Part shown: positions 26,774-35,492 of the stretch, piece by piece
Layout of the letters: each line of letters opens with the position of its first letter
Position numbering within the stretch: position 1 is the first letter of the stretch
Source of the DNA: an uncultured Collinsella sp.
GTDB taxonomy: Bacteria; Actinomycetota; Coriobacteriia; Coriobacteriales; Coriobacteriaceae
Length of the DNA: 64,000 nucleotides
Direction of reading: 5' to 3'
Assembly (NCBI GenBank): GCA_959599915.1
Contig: CAUGJE010000002.1
Span: 124,001-188,000, forward strand
The notes under the pieces: generated by a model
What the model was told of the DNA's origin: nothing
Databases searched by the model: none
Seen by the model: only the letters and a program-made list of their open reading frames with translations
Program-made: the position numbers and the translations under genes

Positions 26774-28030
26774 CTACGAGGTCGGAGCGTTCCTAAATGT
26801 ATAGTTACCCGGAGAGCGCACATTGATATACGTTACGCCCTCTACCTGCGAAAGCAGCTTGGTGACTACGCGCTCCTTCTTGACGATATCGTTCGAATCG
26901 CCCAGCGACACCTCGATGCCGTTATTGAGGTTTGCCGAGATGGCTTCGACCGAAGGCGTGGAAATATCCTTGACTTGTCCCAAGAACTCGCTCGAAAAAC
27001 CACGCACATAATCCAAGCCAGCCTTAACGGCCTTGGAGCTCACTGCCTGGCCGGAAACCGGAGCGACATCCGCCGAGACATCAGTCAACAACACCGCGCC
27101 ATAGTGCTTAGCGAGCGCCAGCGCGGCATCAATGCCGGTCAGGGTATTTGAGCCCTGCCCCGTCGTGATGACGTTGCCCTGGTCATCCACTTCGACCGAC
27201 GTCGACAGCGGGGCGATCCAGGTGTCATCATCCCCGATGGCCCAGGCAAGGTCATCGGAGCTGATATAGGCAATTGCAATGACCTTGCGCTCCATCGGCG
27301 TAATGATGAGCGTATGTGGGAACTGACGCTGGACATCCACGCCCGAGACCCACGGGTTCTGCTTGAGGTCCTCGGTAATCTGGTCGGGATCGACGTTAAA
27401 AAGCGACGTTCCCTCGGGCAAATCGATCAGCTGGATAGCATCGTGCTTCGTCACATGCTCGCTGCCTTGAATCTGAATATCAGTGGCGGTAAACAATCCA
27501 GAGTTAATCACCACGATAGCAACGACGACGAGCACGGCCAAGACGGCCAAAACGCCGCCCACGATTTTGCCTTTGCCTGTAACGACAGAAGCGGCGTCTG
27601 ATGTTTTATTTGCCATCGCCCTAAGTAAAGACAACGGGTTGACGCCTTTTTTACCCGAAGGCTTCTTGGCGGTAGCCGGCACCGATGTCAGCGAGCGCGG
27701 TTTCGATGCGCCCAGCGTGCGACTCGGACGCGCCGCCTTAGTTCCTGTCGAGGGCTTAGGAGTTGCCATAGGACGGGCAGGCTTGGCGCCCATAACAGGC
27801 TTTGACGTCACCGAGGGACGCGAGGACTTTTTTGCGGCCGGACGATTACCGAGCTGCGAGCCGACAACCGGACGACTGGTCTGTCGAGCATGCCCGACAG
27901 GCTTAGAGTGCGCGACGATATTGCGTTGAGGTTTGGCAGGCGCGCCGGAACGCCCTCCGGCGCGGCGGAAGGTGGGTTTCGATGCTCTAGAAGCCGAGGA
28001 ATTTAACTTCCGGTCTGAGCTCGATGCCAT
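26774..28030 (-). CDS. ftsQ: FtsQ/DivIB divisome protein with long basic cytoplasmic tail
   Basis: A single-pass division protein that links FtsB/FtsL and peptidoglycan synthesis. 418 residues. The cytoplasmic N-terminus is unusually long (about 155 residues) and rich in Lys, Arg, Pro and Ser with repeated SKPV/AKPARP-like words. The TM helix is about 156-176 (VGGVLAVLAVLVVVAIVVI). The POTRA domain starts near 181 (TATDIQIQGSEHVTKHD), and the beta domain contains TLIITPMERKVIA. The ATG at 28030 has GGGAGG upstream and lies inside murB, giving a 44-base overlap. Confidence 0.92.
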   Translation of the reverse strand: MASSSDRKLNSSASRASKPTFRRAGGRSGAPAKPQRNIVAHSKPVGHARQTSRPVVGSQLGNRPAAKKSSRPSVTSKPVMGAKPARPMATPKPSTGTKAARPSRTLGASKPRSLTSVPATAKKPSGKKGVNPLSLLRAMANKTSDAASVVTGKGKIVGGVLAVLAVLVVVAIVVINSGLFTATDIQIQGSEHVTKHDAIQLIDLPEGTSLFNVDPDQITEDLKQNPWVSGVDVQRQFPHTLIITPMERKVIAIAYISSDDLAWAIGDDDTWIAPLSTSVEVDDQGNVITTGQGSNTLTGIDAALALAKHYGAVLLTDVSADVAPVSGQAVSSKAVKAGLDYVRGFSSEFLGQVKDISTPSVEAISANLNNGIEVSLGDSNDIVKKERVVTKLLSQVEGVTYINVRSPGNYTFRNAPTS

Positions 28031-28898
28031 ACGCCTCCCTCACCTTTCCGTGCACATGTCTGATAACCGCGGCAACGTCATCGGCCGAGGCAGTTCCGTT
28101 ATTAACGATAAAATTAGCGTGAACGGGCGAAACTTCCGCGCCGCCAATCGAAAAACCCTTTAATCCACAATCCTCGATAAGCTTGCCCACGCTCGCATCG
28201 GGCGGGTTGCGAAAGACCGACCCGCAGGATGCGCGACCCATGGGCTGTGTACGCTTGCGCCTCGTCAGGTACCGCTCCATGCGCTCGCGAATGTCGGCCT
28301 TGGGCGCCGGTTTAAGCTTGAGCACGCACTCGAGGATGATCTCATTGCGGGGAAGGCTACATTCGCGGTAGCCCCAAGTGATCTCGGACCCCGCATAATG
28401 TTTGATACCGGATGCCGGGTCAAACGTTACGACATCCTCAACCAGCGAGCCAATCCACTCGGTCCGTGTGCCGGCATTCATAGATATCGCACCGCCAACC
28501 GAACCAGGGATGCCAACGGCAAACTCAAGGCCCGAGAGGCTACGCGACAGGGCATCGTTGACCAGGCGCGCAAACATCACACCCGCACCGACCGTCAGCG
28601 TACAACCGTCATCGGCAACAACCGTGCGCTGAAACTCACGTCCGAGCGAAATGACGGCGCCGCGATAACCGCCATCGGCAACCAGCAGATTGGAGCCCTT
28701 GCCGATGATGACCCACGGCACCTGCTCGCGATCGAGCACCGCCACGGCGCGGCGGAGGGCATGATAGCTATGGCACGTCACAAAGAGGTCGGCCTTGCCG
28801 CCGATACGATAGCTCGTATGACGCGCAAGGCGCTCGTCCTCGATCACATCCGTGTCGATCATGCCCGAGAGCGCCATGACGGCGTTAAACAGACCCAT
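27987..28898 (-). CDS. murB: UDP-N-acetylenolpyruvoylglucosamine reductase
   Basis: A flavoprotein that reduces UDP-GlcNAc-enolpyruvate to UDP-MurNAc with NADPH in peptidoglycan precursor synthesis. 303 residues. The FAD-binding block is VIIGKGSNLLV with AVGIPGSVGGAISMNAG. The catalytic serine motif is GRASCGSVFRNP. The type II (Gram-positive) form is indicated by SxVFRNP and the short length. Its 3' end overlaps ftsQ by 44 bases, and it begins 5 bases after murC. Confidence 0.96.
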   Translation of the reverse strand: MGLFNAVMALSGMIDTDVIEDERLARHTSYRIGGKADLFVTCHSYHALRRAVAVLDREQVPWVIIGKGSNLLVADGGYRGAVISLGREFQRTVVADDGCTLTVGAGVMFARLVNDALSRSLSGLEFAVGIPGSVGGAISMNAGTRTEWIGSLVEDVVTFDPASGIKHYAGSEITWGYRECSLPRNEIILECVLKLKPAPKADIRERMERYLTRRKRTQPMGRASCGSVFRNPPDASVGKLIEDCGLKGFSIGGAEVSPVHANFIVNNGTASADDVAAVIRHVHGKVREAYGIELRPEVKFLGF

Positions 28899-28903
28899 TA
28901 GAC

Positions 28904-30322
28904 TTAAGCGTCTTTCTTGGCAGTCAGATACTCAATGAACTCGGGACCGACGGTCGTAACGTCACCGGCACCCATAGTGAGCAGCAGGTCGCCCTCGCCC
29001 ACCATCTGCTCGAGCTCCTGATTGAGCTCAAGACGGCTGAAGCAGTACACGACCTCCTTGCCAGGATGCTTGGCGCGCACGGTATCGGCGAGCATCTTAG
29101 AGGTGACACCCGGAATGGGCATCTCGCCAGCCGAGAACACATCAATCAGCAGCAGTTTATCGGCATTGGCAAATGCATCGGCAAAGTCGTCGCACAGGGC
29201 CTGCAGGCGCGAATAGCGGTGCGGCTGGAACACGACGTCGACGTGCTTGTAGCCCAGCGACGAAGCAGCAGCAAGCGTCGCCTTGATCTCGGTGGGGTGA
29301 TGGCCGTAATCATCGACCACGGTGATGCCATCGATATCGCCCACGTGGGTAAAGCGACGGCGGACGCCCTCAAAGCTCGAGAGCGCCTTGGCGGCGGCGT
29401 CGATGTCAAGGCCCAGGACATGGGCGACGGTGAGCACCGCCGTGGCGTTGAGCATGTTGTGGCGACCGGGATTGCTCTTGATCTCCACAGCGTGCTCAGT
29501 GCCGTCCTCAAAGCGAACGATAAAATCGCTCTGGATGCCCTTGACATCCGGGTGCATGCAGACGATGTCGTTGCTCTCGGCAAAGCCGTAGGAAAGCACG
29601 TGACGACCCGTCGACTTGGCGAGCTCGACCAGATGCGGGTCCTCACCGCAGACGATGACGGTGCCGTCCTCGCCCACCAGGCTCATGAATTTGGCGAAAG
29701 TTGCCTCGATCTCCTCGATACCCGAGTAGTGATCGAGGTGGTCGGCCTCGACGTTGGTCACAATGACCACGTTGGGGTTCAGGAACAGGAAGGAGCTGTC
29801 GGACTCGTCGGCCTCGGCGACAAAGTAGTCGCCCGAGCCGTTCTTGCCGTTCGTGTCATAGCCCTCGACGATGCCGCCGATCAAGAAGCTCGGATCCAGA
29901 CCCATGCGGTCGAGCATGGTGGCGCACATCGAAGACGTGGTGGTCTTGCCATGCGTGCCGGCAACAGCGACAGTCGTGTAGCCGTGGCCCAAAGCAGAGA
30001 GCATCTTGGCACGGGGCCACACGGGAATACCAAGCTCGCGAGCGCGCACGAGTTCAGGGTTGGACTCCGGAATAGCGGTAGAGACAACAACCACGTCGGG
30101 CTTGACCTCGTCGATCGTGGCGGCCTCATGGCCCACATGCACCTTCACGCCAGCGCGGGTAAGCTGGCGGATATAACGTGACGTCTTAAGGTCGGAGCCG
30201 GTAACGGCATAACCGCGCTCGTGCAGAACGAGGGCGATGCCGCTCATGCCGGCGCCGCCGATACCGATAAAATGGGCGCTCTTGAAATCGGGCGCGGAGG
30301 TTGCAGTCTGGGAATCAGCCAT
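28904..30322 (-). CDS. murC: UDP-N-acetylmuramate-L-alanine ligase
   Basis: Adds L-alanine to UDP-MurNAc, the first peptide step of lipid II synthesis. About 472 residues from ATG 30322, which follows AGGAG. N-terminal Rossmann motif IGIGGAGMSGIALVLHERG; ATP loop VAGTHGKTTTSSM; central ligase block NVEADHLDHY; and VDDYGHHPTEIKATL in the C-terminal domain. A longer start at 30349 is open but lacks a well-placed ribosome site. The gap of 97 bases to murG has no terminator. Confidence 0.97.
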   Translation of the reverse strand: MADSQTATSAPDFKSAHFIGIGGAGMSGIALVLHERGYAVTGSDLKTSRYIRQLTRAGVKVHVGHEAATIDEVKPDVVVVSTAIPESNPELVRARELGIPVWPRAKMLSALGHGYTTVAVAGTHGKTTTSSMCATMLDRMGLDPSFLIGGIVEGYDTNGKNGSGDYFVAEADESDSSFLFLNPNVVIVTNVEADHLDHYSGIEEIEATFAKFMSLVGEDGTVIVCGEDPHLVELAKSTGRHVLSYGFAESNDIVCMHPDVKGIQSDFIVRFEDGTEHAVEIKSNPGRHNMLNATAVLTVAHVLGLDIDAAAKALSSFEGVRRRFTHVGDIDGITVVDDYGHHPTEIKATLAAASSLGYKHVDVVFQPHRYSRLQALCDDFADAFANADKLLLIDVFSAGEMPIPGVTSKMLADTVRAKHPGKEVVYCFSRLELNQELEQMVGEGDLLLTMGAGDVTTVGPEFIEYLTAKKDA

Positions 30323-30419
30323 GTGCTCGTGTACTCCTTGCGTAAACACTGCCTGTAACCCGTCTACTGTACCGCACCTACCGCATCCGCGCGAGGGCGG
30401 CCCGCGATATCCCGTCTAA

Positions 30420-31535
30420 CTAACGCAATCCTTCTACCGCGTCTGCCAAAAGGACGGCAGCGCGGTCCTGGGCCAAACCGCGAGCCGCCTGACGCATGGC
30501 GTCGCGCGCCGCCGCGTCATCGACCAAGTGCAGCAGCTCATCGGCAAAGGCAGAACCATCGATATCGGCATCGGCGCAGAGCACACCGGCCCCGGCGTCG
30601 ACCAGATAACGGGCATTGGTGGTTTGGTGGTCGGCCGTCGCATGCGGATACGGCACGAGCACCGAGGGCACGGCGAGCGCAGCGATCTCGGCCACGCTCG
30701 ATGCGCCCGAACGCGAGAGCACCAAATCGGCAGCAGCCAGCATATCGCCCATGTTGTCGATGTAAGGCTGAACGCGGTAACGCTTCGCCTCCTCGGGCGT
30801 CAGCGCCAAAGCGCGCTCGGTCTCCTCAAAGCCGTCGGCACCCGTCGAATGCAACACATAGAGGTTCTTGCGCGAAAGCAGCTCGTTTTTGAGCGAAACC
30901 ACGCGCTCGTTGAGGTGCTGGGCGCCAAGTGAACCGCCAAAGACGAGCAGCAGCGTAGCGTCCTCGGGAACACCAAGTGCCTTGCGGCCGCGAGCGCGAT
31001 CGCCCTCGATTACCGAGCGACGTACGGGGTTGCCGGTCATGAGCACGTGGTCAGGGTCACCTTCGCGCTCAAAGACCGAACGCGCTGCCGGCACCGAGAT
31101 GCACACGCGGGCGGCGTGGGAGTTCATCATCTTGTTGGCCAGGCCCGGAACAGAGTTCTGCTCATGCAGCAGATACGGAACACCTGCGCCCTTGCACCAC
31201 CCTAGCAGCGGAACCTCGACATAGGCACCAAAACCGACGGCAGCATCGGGCTTGCCGACCTTTGAGAAATGACTGGCGAGCGCACGCTTGGCCTTGTTGA
31301 CACGCCACAGCGAGGTCAGCGCCGTCCAAGGACGGGAGCGGTCGAAGCCCGTGACCGTAATGGGCACAAAATCAAACCCAGCCTCGGGGACCAGACGACC
31401 CTCGAGCTTGCGCGACTGGCCCACGAACACAACGTGGTGGCCACGATCACGCAGCTCTTCGGCCAAGGCGAGCGCGGGGTTGATGTGTCCTGCCGTGCCG
31501 CCGGCTGCAATAGCAACGGTCATCTTATCGGTCAT
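30420..31535 (-). CDS. murG: UDP-GlcNAc transferase MurG
   Basis: A membrane-associated GT-B glycosyltransferase converting lipid I to lipid II. 371 residues. The N-terminal glycine loop is AAGGTAGHINPALALAEEL. HEQNSVPGLANK, LLVFGGSLGAQHLNERV and SRSGASSVAEIAAL are the donor-binding blocks. The ATG at 31535 follows AAGGGA and overlaps the end of ftsW by 11 bases. Confidence 0.97.
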   Translation of the reverse strand: MTDKMTVAIAAGGTAGHINPALALAEELRDRGHHVVFVGQSRKLEGRLVPEAGFDFVPITVTGFDRSRPWTALTSLWRVNKAKRALASHFSKVGKPDAAVGFGAYVEVPLLGWCKGAGVPYLLHEQNSVPGLANKMMNSHAARVCISVPAARSVFEREGDPDHVLMTGNPVRRSVIEGDRARGRKALGVPEDATLLLVFGGSLGAQHLNERVVSLKNELLSRKNLYVLHSTGADGFEETERALALTPEEAKRYRVQPYIDNMGDMLAAADLVLSRSGASSVAEIAALAVPSVLVPYPHATADHQTTNARYLVDAGAGVLCADADIDGSAFADELLHLVDDAAARDAMRQAARGLAQDRAAVLLADAVEGLR

Positions 31536-33045
31536 GGTAGTCCCTTCGTACACGCGGTCCCTGGTCGTCGGTGCGCAGACGCGCCGACGAGTCCGAGTTC
31601 AAATCGATTCGATTATATCCGCCGCCCGCGTTGCGAGCGCTGGGGCGTTGAGGACGACCTTGCGGCGCCGTTCGCTGACGCGGGCGGGCTGCCGGCTCGG
31701 TCGCAGAGCCATCCAGGACGGTAAAACCGTTACGCGAAGATCGCTCGCCGCGCACGTGGGGCACGCCGGCGGTACTCTCATCCATAACGGCAAAGCTCTC
31801 GCGGCGACGGTCGTACTCATCGCGACGGGCGCTCTCGTACGAAACGCGCAGGATCAACCCGGCAAGCATAAGCGACACAATAATCGACGAACCGCCGTAG
31901 CTAATAAACGGCAACGGTTTGCCCGTCATGGGAAACACGTTGAGGATGCCAAGCGCGTTAATCAAAAACTGCACCGCGAGAATGACCGCGGAGCCAGACG
32001 CCATAAGCGCGCCCCGACGATCGGTCGCCTGCTCGGCAATGCGAAACGCCGAGTAGATCAGCATCGCAAACACCAAGAAGAACAGCACGGTTCCGACAAA
32101 ACCGACTTCCTCGCCAAGGATGGCCAGGATGTAGTCATTGTGCGCCTCGGGCAGATACGAGTACTTCATGGTTGAGTTGCCGATGCCACGGCCGAACAGA
32201 CCGCCCGAGGCAAAGGCCATGATGGCAAGCGTGGCCTGATAGCCGTCACCATACTCGTCGGCCCAAGGGTTCAAGGCAACCTGAATACGCACCATACGGT
32301 ACGGCTCTGCGACAAGCGCAATCACGATCACGAGAATGCCGAAGATTAGCACGCCGATGATAAATCTGGGGTCGAGACCCGCAAACAACGCCATGCACAT
32401 GAGGGTCAACAGGATGATCAGGACAGTACCGAAATCGGGCTGGATAAAGATCAGAAAGAGCGAAATGCCCAGGTAGATGCCCATCTTGCGAAGGAATTCG
32501 TTGATGTTGCCACCGGGCGAAAAGAAGCGATTGAGCATGATGGCCGAATACGCAATGGCAAATGGCTTCAAAAACTCGGAAGGCTGGAACTGAATGCCGG
32601 CGATGTTGAGCCAGCGCGTGGCGCCACGGCTGCCGCTGCCCACCAAGAAAACCAGCAGAAGCAAGAGCATCATGCCGATAAGGAAGATCCTGAGCACATC
32701 CTCCCCAAACCAGCTGTCCGGCAAAACGCGCACGATGGCAATCAGCGCTAGAACACCGACCACGGCAAACGCAGCCTGTCGACCCAGAAAAAACGTCGCC
32801 GAGCCATTCTCGTGCAGCGCCTCGACCGAAGACGCCGAGTACACCATCAGCAGGCCAAAGCACACCAAGGTAAACAAGCAGGCCATGAATATCAAACGGG
32901 GGCGCATGATACGGGCGGGAACGCCGGCAATATAGCGTTCGCTAAACGACTGCCCGCCGCGGCCGGAACGCGGTGTTATGCGCCGCGAGGAAGCACGGTC
33001 CGAGTCGGGCCTCCTCATACCTTGTCGGGGGCTCTCCTCTCTCAC
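31525..33045 (-). CDS. ftsW: SEDS-family peptidoglycan glycosyltransferase FtsW
   Basis: Polytopic septal glycan polymerase partnering FtsI. 506 residues from a GTG at 33045; an ATG at 33018 is the alternative, and neither has a perfect ribosome site. About ten helices follow a basic tail of about 45 residues. SEDS signatures are present: YSASSVEALHENG, QPSEFLKPFAIAY, FIQPDFGTVL, WADEYGDGYQ, EAHNDYILAILGEE and PFISYGGSS. There is an unusually long, Arg-rich cytoplasmic C-terminus of about 105 residues. Overlaps murG. Confidence 0.95.
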   Translation of the reverse strand: MREESPRQGMRRPDSDRASSRRITPRSGRGGQSFSERYIAGVPARIMRPRLIFMACLFTLVCFGLLMVYSASSVEALHENGSATFFLGRQAAFAVVGVLALIAIVRVLPDSWFGEDVLRIFLIGMMLLLLLVFLVGSGSRGATRWLNIAGIQFQPSEFLKPFAIAYSAIMLNRFFSPGGNINEFLRKMGIYLGISLFLIFIQPDFGTVLIILLTLMCMALFAGLDPRFIIGVLIFGILVIVIALVAEPYRMVRIQVALNPWADEYGDGYQATLAIMAFASGGLFGRGIGNSTMKYSYLPEAHNDYILAILGEEVGFVGTVLFFLVFAMLIYSAFRIAEQATDRRGALMASGSAVILAVQFLINALGILNVFPMTGKPLPFISYGGSSIIVSLMLAGLILRVSYESARRDEYDRRRESFAVMDESTAGVPHVRGERSSRNGFTVLDGSATEPAARPRQRTAPQGRPQRPSARNAGGGYNRIDLNSDSSARLRTDDQGPRVRRDYHDR

Positions 33046-33053
33046 CGCAACCC

Positions 33054-34460
33054 CTATTCCATTTGTGATTTCGCTGCAGCGGCAAGCTGGGCCACGTAGT
33101 CCTTAAACACGCGGCCGCGCTCCTCATAGCCCGAGAACTCATCGAACGAAGAGCAGGCAGGAGAAAGTAAGATCACGTCACCACGGCTCGACAGCGAACG
33201 GGCGACGTCCACGGCGTCGCGTAGGTCATCCGCCTGGGCGATATCCACATCGCCATCGACATCGGCCTCGTCCATAGCGGCGGTGAAGCGCTCACGCGCA
33301 TCGCCAAAGCAGACGACCGAGCGCACGTTGTCCATAACGACGCGCGCGAAGTCCGTGAGCGGCGTGCCCTTATCGTGGCCGCCGAGCAGCAAGATCACAT
33401 CGTCATCGGGAAATGCCGTCAGTGCCTTCTCGACCGCATCGGTGTTGGTCGCCTTGGAATCGTTGACGTAGCGCACGCCGTCAATCTCGCCACACGGCTC
33501 CACGCGGTGCTCGAGCGGCTGGAACGAGGCCAGGCCGCGGCAGACACCATCGACATCGGCACCGACTGCCAGGGCAGCCGTGGCAGCGCACAGGGCATTG
33601 ATAACATTGTGATGGCCCGAGATCTTGAGCTCGGATGTAGCGATGAGCGGGGTCTCGACGCCCTTCAGGCGTACGATCATCTTGCCATCGCGCACAAAGG
33701 CGGCGTCCTCGCCCTCAGGCTCGTCAAAAGCGACCTTGCAGATGCGACGACCCGGCGTGTAGATGTACTCATCGAACTCGTGAATGCCGGCGTCTTCGAC
33801 ATCGACAACCACCAGATCGTCATCGACCATATTGTCAAACAGCTTGATCTTGGCAAGCGCATAGTTCTTATGACTCTTATGCCAGCCCAAGTGGTCGGGA
33901 GTGATGTTGAGCAGCACCGCCACGCGAGGGTGGAGCTCGGTGGTTGTAGCAATCTGATAGCTCGAGAGCTCAGCCACAAACCACTCGTTGTGGGCTCGGC
34001 CGTCAATCTCGTTGACTGGCGGCTCGCCGATATTGCCGACAGCTACGCTGGCCTCGCCGGCAGCCTTGAGCAGATAATCAGTCAGCGACGTGGTAGTCGT
34101 CTTGCCGTTGGTGCCCGTGATGGCAATCCAGTTATCGGGCGACAAGCGATAGGCAAACTCGGGCTCACCCATAATCTGGGCGGCATGCTCGCGCCCGGCC
34201 TTAAAGAAGCCCGAGAACTCCGAGATGCCCGGGCACGTCACGCATACGTCATAGGCGCCTTCGACCTGTTCGGTCCCATAGACAAACGACGCACCAGCAG
34301 CCTCGAGTGCACGCGTGGCGTCATTGGGCTCAGAGGTGCCGCCGCCATACACGGTAACCGCACTTACGCGCTCGGGATGTGCCAGCGCCCAGCGGGCGAC
34401 ATCGAGACCGGATTTGCCCTGACCCAAAACGAGCAGGCTAAAGACATCAGCAAGAGGCAT
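33054..34460 (-). CDS. murD: UDP-N-acetylmuramoylalanine-D-glutamate ligase
   Basis: Adds D-glutamate to UDP-MurNAc-L-Ala in the cytoplasm. 468 residues. N-terminal VLGQGKSGLDVARWAL; ATP loop AITGTNGKTTTTSL; LNITPDHLGWHKS in the central domain; and YVNDSKATNTDAVEKAL plus LLLGGHDKGT in the C-terminal domain. The start at 34460 is 9 bases after the mraY stop, continuing the tightly packed cell-wall operon. Confidence 0.97.
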   Translation of the reverse strand: MPLADVFSLLVLGQGKSGLDVARWALAHPERVSAVTVYGGGTSEPNDATRALEAAGASFVYGTEQVEGAYDVCVTCPGISEFSGFFKAGREHAAQIMGEPEFAYRLSPDNWIAITGTNGKTTTTSLTDYLLKAAGEASVAVGNIGEPPVNEIDGRAHNEWFVAELSSYQIATTTELHPRVAVLLNITPDHLGWHKSHKNYALAKIKLFDNMVDDDLVVVDVEDAGIHEFDEYIYTPGRRICKVAFDEPEGEDAAFVRDGKMIVRLKGVETPLIATSELKISGHHNVINALCAATAALAVGADVDGVCRGLASFQPLEHRVEPCGEIDGVRYVNDSKATNTDAVEKALTAFPDDDVILLLGGHDKGTPLTDFARVVMDNVRSVVCFGDARERFTAAMDEADVDGDVDIAQADDLRDAVDVARSLSSRGDVILLSPACSSFDEFSGYEERGRVFKDYVAQLAAAAKSQME

Positions 34461-34469
34461 GAAAGACCA

Positions 34470-35489
34470 CTATCCCAACTGGAAGAACAAAGCAAGGCCA
34501 ACGGCACCAAAGGCCGCAGCGATAATCCAAAAACGGATGACGACCTTGGTCTCGGCCCAGCCCTTCTTTTCGAAATGATGATGGATGGGCGCCATAAGGA
34601 AGACGCGCTTGTGCGTAAAGTGGAAGTAGACAACCTGAATCATGACCGACAGGGTCTCAACGATAAACAGGCCGCCGATGATGAGGGAGACGACCTCGGT
34701 GTTGGTCATGATGGACGTGCAGGCAAACGCGGCGCCCAGGGCAAGCGAGCCGGTATCGCCCATAAAGATGCTCGCCGGATAGCAGTTGAACCACAGAAAG
34801 CCCAAGCAGGCACCGGCACACGCGGTGCAGAAGATGGACAGGTTCACGTCTCCGTGCAAAAACGCCATCGCAGCCATGGCGAGCATGGCGATCATGGAGG
34901 TGCCGCCAGCAAGACCGTCAAGGCCATCGGTCAGGTTCACGGCATTAGAAAGACCGGCGATCATCAGCCAGCAAAAGACAATGTAGAGCCACGGAAACGA
35001 ATAGCCGCAGATGGTGGTCGAAAGCACGCCAAGGTCGATCGTCAGGCCGCCGGGAAAACGAATCTCGGGGGCGACGCCGCACCAGTTGACGGCAAGTACC
35101 GTAAAGGTGACACAGATAATGGTGAGGCCGATCATCTTGGCATGAGGCGTCAGACCGAGCGAGCGCCCATGCGTAACGGAGGTCAGGTCGTCGATCAGGC
35201 CCAGCACGCCGGTCGCCAGCGTGGCGAGCAGCACAAGCACGAGCTCGGTGGTGAGCTTGCCCATCAGCAGGCAGGTCAGCGAGATCGCGACGAGGATGAC
35301 AACGCCACCCATGGTGGGCGTTCCCTGCTTAACCAAATGACGCTTGGGGCCGTCGGCACGAACCTGCTGGCCGATACCCTCGACCTTGAGCAGCTTGATC
35401 CACCACGGCATGAGCAGCAGCGCAATGGCAGCGGCGATGCCAAGCCCCAAAAAAGCCTGATACGTTGGATACGAGGGATTGCCGAACAT
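34470..35489 (-). CDS. mraY: Phospho-MurNAc-pentapeptide transferase
   Basis: Integral membrane enzyme that transfers phospho-MurNAc-pentapeptide to undecaprenyl phosphate, making lipid I. 339 residues and ten helices. Conserved cytoplasmic motifs include KQGTPTMGGVVILV, NAVNLTDGLDGLAGG (the Asp-rich catalytic region), FMGDTGSLALGAAF, and APIHHHFEKKGWAE near the C-terminus. It starts 3 bases after murF. Confidence 0.97.
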   Translation of the reverse strand: MFGNPSYPTYQAFLGLGIAAAIALLLMPWWIKLLKVEGIGQQVRADGPKRHLVKQGTPTMGGVVILVAISLTCLLMGKLTTELVLVLLATLATGVLGLIDDLTSVTHGRSLGLTPHAKMIGLTIICVTFTVLAVNWCGVAPEIRFPGGLTIDLGVLSTTICGYSFPWLYIVFCWLMIAGLSNAVNLTDGLDGLAGGTSMIAMLAMAAMAFLHGDVNLSIFCTACAGACLGFLWFNCYPASIFMGDTGSLALGAAFACTSIMTNTEVVSLIIGGLFIVETLSVMIQVVYFHFTHKRVFLMAPIHHHFEKKGWAETKVVIRFWIIAAAFGAVGLALFFQLG

Positions 35490-35492
35490 GGG

